Both the position numbers and the translations under genes were made by a program. Under the pieces are notes generated by a model. It was not told the origin of the DNA. It saw nothing but the letters and a program-made list of their open reading frames with translations, and made no database searches. A DNA stretch of 64,000 nt, from NCBI RefSeq assembly GCF_004362525.1, contig NZ_SNXS01000002.1, forward strand, positions 496,001 to 560,000, written 5' to 3'. Positions within the stretch are counted from its first letter, which is position 1, and each line of letters opens with the position of its first letter. The stretch is from Roseateles toxinivorans (lineage in GTDB: Bacteria; Pseudomonadota; Gammaproteobacteria; Burkholderiales; Burkholderiaceae_C). Positions 58,706-64,000 of this stretch are shown piece by piece.

Positions 58706-59284
58706 ATGGCCTATATGGTGTTGGGACTGCTGCTGTTTCTGGGCGTGCATTCGGTGCGCATATTTGCCGACGGCTGGCGCAGTGCCCAGCGCGCCCGCAT
58801 CGGTGAATCGGCCTGGAAGGGGGCCTACAGTCTGTTGTCCCTGGCGGGCTTCGCTTTGATCATCTGGGGCTATGGCCAGGCACGGTTGGAGCCGGTTGTG
58901 CTGTGGGCCACGCCGCGCGGCATGAGCCATCTGGCTGCCCTGTTGACCTTGATCGCCTTCGTGCTGGTGGCTGCCTCGCAGCTGCCGCGCAACCACATCA
59001 AGGCCCGGCTGCGCCACCCGATGCTGCTGGGCGTCAAGGTCTGGGCCCTGGCCCATCTGCTGGCCAACAACACGCTGGCCGATCTGGTGCTGTTCGGTGC
59101 CTTCCTGATCTGGGCCGTGCTTGACTTCCGCGCCTGCCGCCAGCGTGACCGTGCCGGTGCCCCGGCACCTGCGGCCGGCACCGCCGCCAACACGGCGATC
59201 GCTGTGGTGGCCGGGGTGGCGGTGTGGGCGCTGTTTGCCTTCTGGGCCCATGCGGCGCTGATCGGGATCCGGCCCTTTGCCTGA
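58706..59284 (+). CDS. nnrU: NnrU family membrane protein
   Basis: Encodes 192 residues from the ATG at 58706 (GGAAGAG upstream). Five or six membrane spans: MAYMVLGLLLFLGVHSVRIFAD, AYSLLSLAGFALIIWGYGQARL, MSHLAALLTLIAFVLVAASQLPRNHIKARLRHPMLLGVKVWALAHLLANNTLADLVLFGAF. These match the NnrU family, named from a denitrification cluster in Rhodobacter, where it influences nitric oxide metabolism. No nitrite or nitric-oxide reductase is nearby, so the role here is open. It is 104 bp from the divergent LytS kinase. Confidence 0.88.
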   Translation: MAYMVLGLLLFLGVHSVRIFADGWRSAQRARIGESAWKGAYSLLSLAGFALIIWGYGQARLEPVVLWATPRGMSHLAALLTLIAFVLVAASQLPRNHIKARLRHPMLLGVKVWALAHLLANNTLADLVLFGAFLIWAVLDFRACRQRDRAGAPAPAAGTAANTAIAVVAGVAVWALFAFWAHAALIGIRPFA

Positions 59285-59306
59285 CATCTCCCCTGAATCC
59301 GAAACC

Positions 59307-59954
59307 ATGCCTCAATATCTGGACCTAGAACGCTGGCCACGGCGCGCCACCTTCGAACACTTCCGTCGCCTCGGCAACCCCTTCTTCAGTCTGTGCGGGC
59401 GCGTCGAGGTGGGGCCCATGCTGGCGCGTGTGCGCCAGCTGCCGGGCGCCACACCGTTTCTGGCCTACCACCATGCGGCGCTGCGCGCTGTGCATGCGGT
59501 CGAGGCTTTTCGTTACCGGCTGGAGGCGGGCCCGGAAGGCCCGCGGGTGCTCGTGCATGAGGTGGTCCATGCCGGTGCTGCGGTGCTGCGCGAGGATCAA
59601 ACCCTGGGCTTCACGCAGCTGCGCTTCGACCGCGACTTCGGCCGCTTCGTAGAGGCGGCCAGACCGGTGCTGGAGGCGGCCAAACGCCCCGATCAGCCCG
59701 AGCTGGGTGACACCCCCGATGACCAGGCCCTGGTCCATATGACCACCATTCCCTGGCTCAGCTTCACCAGCTTCAGCCATGCCCGACCGATGGACGGCAT
59801 CGACTCGGTGCCCAAGCTGGCCTTCGGTGCCTTTGCCCGCGAGGGGGATCGCACCTGGATGCCGGTGTCGGTGGACGTGCACCACGCGCTGATGGACGGC
59901 CTGCATGTCGGCCAGTTCTTTGCCGAGCTGCAGGCCGCGCTGATGCAGATCTAG
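59307..59954 (+). CDS. chloramphenicol acetyltransferase-family (type A fold) protein
   Basis: Encodes 215 residues. FEHFRRLGNPFFSLCGRVEV, AVHAVEAFRYRLE, TIPWLSFTSFSHARPMDGIDSVPKLAFGAF and the active-site VDVHHALMDGLHVGQFF (His in HHxxxDG) match the type A CAT fold with its usual length of about 215-220 residues. It may acetylate chloramphenicol or, more likely for a chromosomal copy, another hydroxyl compound. It follows NnrU by 22 bp. No mobile element lies around it, so this is not evidence of an acquired resistance gene. Confidence 0.85.
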   Translation: MPQYLDLERWPRRATFEHFRRLGNPFFSLCGRVEVGPMLARVRQLPGATPFLAYHHAALRAVHAVEAFRYRLEAGPEGPRVLVHEVVHAGAAVLREDQTLGFTQLRFDRDFGRFVEAARPVLEAAKRPDQPELGDTPDDQALVHMTTIPWLSFTSFSHARPMDGIDSVPKLAFGAFAREGDRTWMPVSVDVHHALMDGLHVGQFFAELQAALMQI

Positions 59955-60769
59955 CGCAGGCGGTGCCGACGCCAGGCCAGTGCCAGCAGGCCCAGCGCCA
60001 GCAGTGCCTGTGGCGCGGGTTCGGGCACGCTGCTGATCATCCAGCTGGCCATCTGGCCGTCGGCCAGGTCGGTGCTCATCGTGCTGTCTATCCAGTTGCG
60101 GTAGCTGGCCAGTTGCACAAAGCCCGACCGGTAGTTGATGGCCTGCTGGTTGGCGTCCTCGTCGTAGAGCTGTGCCGAGGCAATGCCCCACAACAGCGAG
60201 TTGGCATCGGCATGGTCTATCTGGCCCAGGAACAGGGCGCCACCGCTATCTCCGCCCTGCACATAGGGCGCGCCAAAGCCGTCCAGATAGGTCACCAGCC
60301 AGTTCACGTCCAGCGGGGGCATGGGGCCGGCATCGTCTTCGTCATAGGTGGGCATGAACTCGCGCACCGAACTCCAGGCATAGCCGCGCGGCACCTGGTT
60401 GCGGCCGGTCACGATGGTGGCCGCAATGTCGTAGCTGCTGCCGGCGCCCAAGGCGCTGGCATTCAGGTTCAGCACCGGCGCGTTGATGCTGTCGGCCAAT
60501 CGCACCAGGGCCAGGTCGTTCAAGGGGAATGCGCCGCCGCCCATGTTGTAGCGTGCGGCCACGGGACTGGAGCCATAGCCGTTGCTGAATGTGTCGCCCA
60601 GGCCAAGACCCACATGGCGGGCGGTGACGACCCAGTTGGGCGCGATCTGCACGCCGTTGGAGACCTGACCGAAGGCGCTGGTGTCTATGCCACCGACAAT
60701 GGCCTGGGCGCTGCCTGTGCTGGCCAACAGCAAGATCAAAAGCCCTTGGGGGATTGGTTTGATGCGCAT
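59951..60769 (-). CDS. secreted trypsin-like serine protease with PEP-CTERM sorting signal
   Basis: Encodes 272 residues from the ATG at 60769. A signal peptide (RIKPIPQGLLILLLASTGSAQA) precedes IVGGIDTS, a trypsin-like mature start. The triad is WVVTARHVG (His), NDLALVRL (Asp) and GGDSGGALF (Ser). The C terminus has VPEP followed by a hydrophobic helix ALLALGLLALAW and RRHR, the PEP-CTERM signal recognised by exosortase. It should be cleaved and placed on the surface or in exopolysaccharide. The exosortase gene is not in this window. Confidence 0.9.
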   Translation of the reverse strand: MRIKPIPQGLLILLLASTGSAQAIVGGIDTSAFGQVSNGVQIAPNWVVTARHVGLGLGDTFSNGYGSSPVAARYNMGGGAFPLNDLALVRLADSINAPVLNLNASALGAGSSYDIAATIVTGRNQVPRGYAWSSVREFMPTYDEDDAGPMPPLDVNWLVTYLDGFGAPYVQGGDSGGALFLGQIDHADANSLLWGIASAQLYDEDANQQAINYRSGFVQLASYRNWIDSTMSTDLADGQMASWMISSVPEPAPQALLALGLLALAWRRHRLR

Positions 60770-60956
60770 GCCGATGTCCTTGCTGCTGTGGTGGCGCAGC
60801 CTAGGCTTCACAGCCTTGCTTGGCAATACCCATCGGAGGGATGGGGTGCCCACGACTGGCCAACCGGGAAATGCAACAAGTTGTAAGTGCGCGCACCGGA
60901 TCGCACTGTGCCCTCCTCTTAGCTCCTGTTCACACCAACCGCTTGAAGGAGCCGAG

Positions 60957-61163
60957 ATGCTTTATATGAAGAATGTGCCGAACTGGGAGCGCGTGCTGCG
61001 CGTCGTCGTCGGAGTGCTGGTTGCCGTGGGGGCCCTGATCGCCTGGCCCGACACCATCGGCTGGCTGGTGGCGGCCAGCGCAGCGGGCGCTGTGGTGTCG
61101 GGTCTGCTGGGCTTCTGTCCGGCCTGTGCCATGGTCGGGCGCAGGCTCGACAAGGGACATTGA
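60957..61163 (+). CDS. DUF2892 small membrane protein
   Basis: Encodes 68 residues from the ATG at 60957 (AAGGAG upstream). MLYMKNVPNWERVLRVVVGVLVAVGALIAWPDTIGWLVAASAAGAVVSGLLGFCPACAMVGRRL matches DUF2892 (YgaP-like inner-membrane domain), with two helices and the conserved CPACAMVGR. Members are often linked to sulfur or redox stress. The ECF sigma gene begins immediately after, so the two are co-expressed. Confidence 0.88.
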   Translation: MLYMKNVPNWERVLRVVVGVLVAVGALIAWPDTIGWLVAASAAGAVVSGLLGFCPACAMVGRRLDKGH

Positions 61164-61165
61164 CG

Positions 61166-61684
61166 ATGGCGCTGCCGCCCCAGCATCTGCCGGTTCTGCA
61201 GGCCGCCCATGGCGGTGATGTGGCGGCCATGGCGCAATTGCTGCGCCTGTGCCGGCCGGACATCCGCCGCTATGCCCAGCGCCACTGCCTGATCAGCGAT
61301 GTCGATGACGCGGTGCAGGAGGCCCTGCTGGTGTTGGCGCGCCGCCTGCACAGCCTGCGCGTGCTGGCGGCGCTGTCGGGTTGGCTGTTCCTGACCGTGC
61401 AGCGCGAGTGCCGGCGCCTCGGGCGCGTGGCGCTGCGCTACGACCCCTATGACGAGACGCAGGTCGAGCACTGGGTGGCCGGCCGCAACAACGACGAGCT
61501 GCGGCTGGACCTCAGCCGCGCGCTGCAGTCGCTGCCCGTGCACTATCGTGAGGTGCTGCTGCTGCGCGACTTCGAGGAGCTGAGCATGGTCGAGATCGCC
61601 GAGCGCCTGGGCCTGACCGTCGCGGCGGCCAAGAGCCGGCTGCACCGCGCGCGTGAGATGGCGCGGGAGTATCTGCTGGCCTGA
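61166..61684 (+). CDS. ECF-family RNA polymerase sigma factor
   Basis: Encodes 172 residues from the ATG at 61166; a TTG at 61160 is also possible. Region 2 has MAQLLRLCRPDIRRYAQRHCLISDVDDAVQEALLVLARRLHSLR and region 4 YREVLLLRDFEELSMVEIAERLGLTVAAAKSRLHRAREMAREYL. Both promoter-recognition domains are intact. No anti-sigma gene follows; the upstream DUF2892 membrane protein could act in that role, but this is speculative. Promoter targets are unknown. Confidence 0.92.
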   Translation: MALPPQHLPVLQAAHGGDVAAMAQLLRLCRPDIRRYAQRHCLISDVDDAVQEALLVLARRLHSLRVLAALSGWLFLTVQRECRRLGRVALRYDPYDETQVEHWVAGRNNDELRLDLSRALQSLPVHYREVLLLRDFEELSMVEIAERLGLTVAAAKSRLHRAREMAREYLLA

Positions 61685-61690
61685 GCTCAG

Positions 61691-62674
61691 TCAAGCAAGC
61701 CCGCGCGTCTGCGCCATCAGCCGCGTCAGCCCCAGCATCGCGTCGGTGTGCGGCGTGGCCAGGGCGATGTGCTGGCCGATCTCGCGCACCGAGCCGACCA
61801 GGGCGGCCAGCTCAAGCGGCCGGCCGGCCTCGGCGTCCTGCAGCATCGAGGTCTTGAAGGCGCCCAGCTTGCGCGTCATCTCGTGGCGCTCTTCCGGGGT
61901 CTGATCGACCGGGCAACCGATATGCGCGCCTATGGCCGCGGCCTCGCGCATCACGGCGGTGACGAAGCCGCGCACCAGTTCGTCGTCGAGGATGCGGTCG
62001 CAGGTGGCGCCGGTCAGCGCCGAGATCGGGTTCATCGTCATATTGCCCCAGAGCTTGTACCAGATGTCCTTCTGGATGCGCTCCGATACGGTGGCATTGA
62101 AACCGGCACGGCTCAGCAGCGCGGCCAGCTGATCGATGTGCTCGGGGCGGCCGCCCTCGGGCGCGCCGATGATCAGGCCCATGCCCATCACATGCCTGAC
62201 CAGGCCCGGCTCGGGCACCGCGCAGCTGGCATGGACCACGCAACCGATCACCTGGTGGCTGGGGATGGCCGCGGCGACGAAACCGCCCGGATCGACGGAC
62301 TCCAGCTGCAGGCCTTCGCAGGGCCCACCCAGGCCATCGAAAAACCACCAGGGCACGCCATTCATCGCCACCAGCACCCTGGTGTGCGGCGCCAGCATCG
62401 CCTTGACGGCGGGCGCCACGGCGGCCAGGGCCGGGCCCTTGACGGCGATGACGATCAGGTCCTGCGGGCCCAAGTCCTCGGGCCGGTCGCTGGCGGTGAT
62501 GGGCACGTGGATGCGCTCGCCGTTCGAGTCCATGCGCAGGCCATGCTCGCGCAGGGCGGCCAGGGTGGCGCCGCGGGCCAGGGCCGAGAGCTGGACTTCC
62601 GATGCCACGCGATGGCCCAGATGGGCAGCGAACCAGCCGCCGATGGCGCCGGCGCCAACAATGCAGATCTTCAT
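61691..62674 (-). CDS. ketopantoate reductase-family (ApbA/PanE-like) oxidoreductase
   Basis: Encodes 327 residues. MKICIVGAGAIGGWFAAHLG is the NADPH-binding Rossmann motif. IVIAVKGPALAAVAPAVKAML, WYKLWGNMTMNPISALTG and a C-terminal helical domain with TPHTDAMLGLTRLMAQ match the ApbA/PanE family. It may reduce 2-dehydropantoate in pantothenate synthesis, but several paralogues reduce other 2-oxo acids, so panE is not assigned. The 3' end is 6 bp from the ECF sigma stop, convergent. Confidence 0.85.
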   Translation of the reverse strand: MKICIVGAGAIGGWFAAHLGHRVASEVQLSALARGATLAALREHGLRMDSNGERIHVPITASDRPEDLGPQDLIVIAVKGPALAAVAPAVKAMLAPHTRVLVAMNGVPWWFFDGLGGPCEGLQLESVDPGGFVAAAIPSHQVIGCVVHASCAVPEPGLVRHVMGMGLIIGAPEGGRPEHIDQLAALLSRAGFNATVSERIQKDIWYKLWGNMTMNPISALTGATCDRILDDELVRGFVTAVMREAAAIGAHIGCPVDQTPEERHEMTRKLGAFKTSMLQDAEAGRPLELAALVGSVREIGQHIALATPHTDAMLGLTRLMAQTRGLA

Positions 62675-62736
62675 GATGGATGGAGTTTGAGACAGGATGG
62701 CCCGAGTATCGCGCGGGCAGTGCTACCGTTCGCCCC

Positions 62737-63834
62737 ATGCCTGCCGATGCCACGCCCTCCCATTCGAACGATGCCCTGCAGCAGAGCCTGTGGTGGGCCT
62801 ATGCCGGCCTGCTGCTGACGATCGCGCTGCTGCTCAGCGTGGCCGAGCTGCAGCACTATCTGGCCAGCGGCGGCCGCCATTTCTGGGAGCCGTTCCTGTG
62901 GGAGTTCAGCTCGGTGCTGATGATCGGTCCGCTGGGCATTGCCATCTACCGCTGGCATCTGCGCGTGCTGCATCACGCCAGCCTGTCGGCCCGGGTAGGC
63001 CTGCATCTGCTGGGCGCGCTGGCCTATGTGGCGGTCCATGTCGGTGGCATGTTCACCCTGCGCTGGGCGATCTATGCGCTGAGCCCGGTGGTTTACGAGC
63101 CGGGCTCGGTGCTGCAGATTCTGGCCTACGAGACGGGCAAGGATCTGGTGTCCTACGGCACCTTCGTCGGCTTCTGCCATGGCCTGCATCTCTACCTCGA
63201 CGCGCAGCGCCGCCAGCATGAGCTGGCCCGGCTGCGCGCCGAGCTGGCCGAGGCGCAGCTGAACCGCCTGGCCGAGCAGATACAGCCGCACTTTCTGTTC
63301 AACACGCTGAACCTGATTTCCTCGGTGATGTGCGAGGACGTGCCGCGGGCCGACCGCATCCTCTGCCAGCTGGCCGATCTGCTGCGCCAGGCGCTGGCCG
63401 CGCAGCAGGCGGGCTGGCACAGCCTGGCCCAGGAGCTGCAGCTGGTGGAGCCCTTTCTGGCCATCATGCAGGCGCGCTTCGGGCCCAGGCTGCAGGTGCG
63501 CATCGAGGCGTCCGATGCGGCGCGGCAATGCCGGCTGCCGGCCCTGCTACTGATCTCGCCGGTGGAAAACGCGATCAAGCATGACGTGGCGGCCAGCAGC
63601 GCCAGCGTCGAGGTTGCGGTGCGCGCCTGGGTCGAGGGTCGGGTGTTGCATCTGGCGGTCGAGAACAGTGGCGCTGCGCCGCAGCGCACCGAGCGCGAGG
63701 GTGCGTTGGGGCTGGCCAATCTGCGTGCACGGGTGCTGGGCCACTTCGGCCCGGGGGCGATGGTGGCGTTGCGTGCCGGCGCGGCCGGTGGCAGCGTGCT
63801 GAGCCTGGCCCTGCCTATGGAGCAGGATGCATGA
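62737..63834 (+). CDS. LytS-family sensor histidine kinase
   Basis: Encodes 365 residues from the ATG at 62737. Four membrane helices (AGLLLTIALLLSVAELQH; FSSVLMIGPLGIAIYRWHL; GLHLLGALAYVAVHVGGMF; a fourth near 150) precede EQIQPHFLFNTLNLISSVMCED and an ATPase domain with LLISPVENAIKHDVA and LGLANLRARVLGHFG. The start is divergent from the ketopantoate reductase gene across 62 bp. It overlaps the LytTR regulator by 4 bp as ATGA. Confidence 0.9.
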   Translation: MPADATPSHSNDALQQSLWWAYAGLLLTIALLLSVAELQHYLASGGRHFWEPFLWEFSSVLMIGPLGIAIYRWHLRVLHHASLSARVGLHLLGALAYVAVHVGGMFTLRWAIYALSPVVYEPGSVLQILAYETGKDLVSYGTFVGFCHGLHLYLDAQRRQHELARLRAELAEAQLNRLAEQIQPHFLFNTLNLISSVMCEDVPRADRILCQLADLLRQALAAQQAGWHSLAQELQLVEPFLAIMQARFGPRLQVRIEASDAARQCRLPALLLISPVENAIKHDVAASSASVEVAVRAWVEGRVLHLAVENSGAAPQRTEREGALGLANLRARVLGHFGPGAMVALRAGAAGGSVLSLALPMEQDA

Positions 63835-64000
63835 GGCTCTTGATCGTCGACGACGAACCGCCGGCGCTGGCCAAGCTGCGGCGCCTGCTGCAGGCCATGC
63901 CCGAGGTCAGCTGGCTGGGTGAGGCCGGCGATGCCGAGCAGGCCCTGGCGCTGTTGCAGCGAGAGCGGCTCGATGCGGTGCTGCTGGACATACAGATGCC
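63831..64000 (+). CDS. LytTR-family response regulator, N-terminal part (cut by window edge)
   Basis: From an ATG at 63831 the frame reads MRLLIVDDEPPALAKLRRLLQAMPEVSWLGEAGDAEQALALLQRERLDAVLLDIQMP, a receiver domain with DDEP and the phospho-Asp in LLDIQMP. It runs off the end of the window. The ATGA overlap with the LytS kinase and the receiver type predict a C-terminal LytTR DNA-binding domain outside the window. Confidence 0.88.
   Translation, partial: MRLLIVDDEPPALAKLRRLLQAMPEVSWLGEAGDAEQALALLQRERLDAVLLDIQM

Noticed and set aside
56768-59308. A single 846-residue protein spanning the LytTR regulator and beyond
   Set aside because: Only the last 264 codons show domain motifs; the upstream part is a shadow of the LytS and NnrU genes in another frame.
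59307-59954. CAT-family gene as an acquired antibiotic resistance cassette
   Set aside because: No integron, transposase or attachment site surrounds it, and codon use looks like the neighbouring genes.
1-64000. CRISPR arrays, tRNA or rRNA genes, riboswitches, prophage and transposase genes
   Set aside because: None seen by reading both strands. Weak or unusual RNA elements could be missed without a covariance-model search (for example Infernal with Rfam).

Overview
The window looks like chromosomal DNA from a high-GC beta-proteobacterium of the order Burkholderiales, most like the Roseateles/Pelomonas/Paucibacter/Rubrivivax group. This is inferred from the very GC-rich third codon positions, an HU protein with an alanine/lysine-rich histone-H1-like tail, orphan Bug (TctC-type) binding proteins, a PEP-CTERM secreted protein and abundant GGDEF and LytTR signalling genes. 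I see no rRNA, tRNA, CRISPR array, transposase or prophage gene. Coding density is high, and most long open frames opposite the named genes are GC-bias shadows.

Layout. 1-1113: a LysR regulator cut by the window edge and a methyltransferase, ending in a palindromic repeat element. 1110-14922: a beta-glucoside utilisation locus. It holds a TonB-dependent receptor, a binding protein, two permeases, an ATPase, a GH1 beta-glucosidase and glucokinase, with an M14-type deacylase and AlkB at the tail. A flavin halogenase homologue is divergent from the receptor, and a LacI regulator sits at the far end. Two copies of a 12-bp perfect palindrome lie in the receptor/halogenase divergent promoter and are the likely LacI operators. 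15021-20192: HU, then a GntR regulator, two Bug binding proteins around an amidohydrolase, and two small enzymes. 20203-29579: an FtsX-type ABC exporter, a secreted DUF1579-like protein, a LytS/LytTR pair, a cupin, a MalT-like LuxR regulator and a TetR regulator. 29634-37209: a VOC protein, a YceI protein and a tightly packed minus-strand run of about nine genes, including an LplT-PlsC fusion, a sterol-desaturase-like protein and a coupled YiaA/membrane protein/DUF2145 unit. 37356-42348: an XRE-like regulator, two diguanylate cyclases, a GFA protein and a 51-residue membrane ORF. 42461-45701: a lysine-catabolism-type unit (ALDH7, saccharopine dehydrogenase, Lrp regulator). 45722-54225: a Ser/Thr kinase fused to a membrane Cache sensor, a hydrolase, a 47-residue membrane protein behind a sigma-54-like promoter, and a three-PAS histidine kinase followed by a REC-GGDEF-EAL protein. 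A second copy of the palindromic repeat separates the last two. 54212-64000: an M24 peptidase, an exported MetX-like hydrolase, two more LytS/LytTR pairs (the last cut by the edge), NnrU, a CAT-family acetyltransferase, a PEP-CTERM protease, DUF2892, an ECF sigma factor and a ketopantoate reductase-like protein.

How the genes fit together. The best integrated system is the sugar locus: outer-membrane uptake, periplasmic capture, ABC import, cytoplasmic hydrolysis to free glucose and phosphorylation by Glk, under an apparent LacI switch. The rest is dominated by signal transduction: three LytS/LytTR systems, three GGDEF proteins and one transmembrane Ser/Thr kinase. The least explained features are the palindromic element present at two loci, the two small membrane proteins with structured or sigma-54-type upstream regions, and the kinase whose N-terminal leader carries three phosphothreonine-like motifs.
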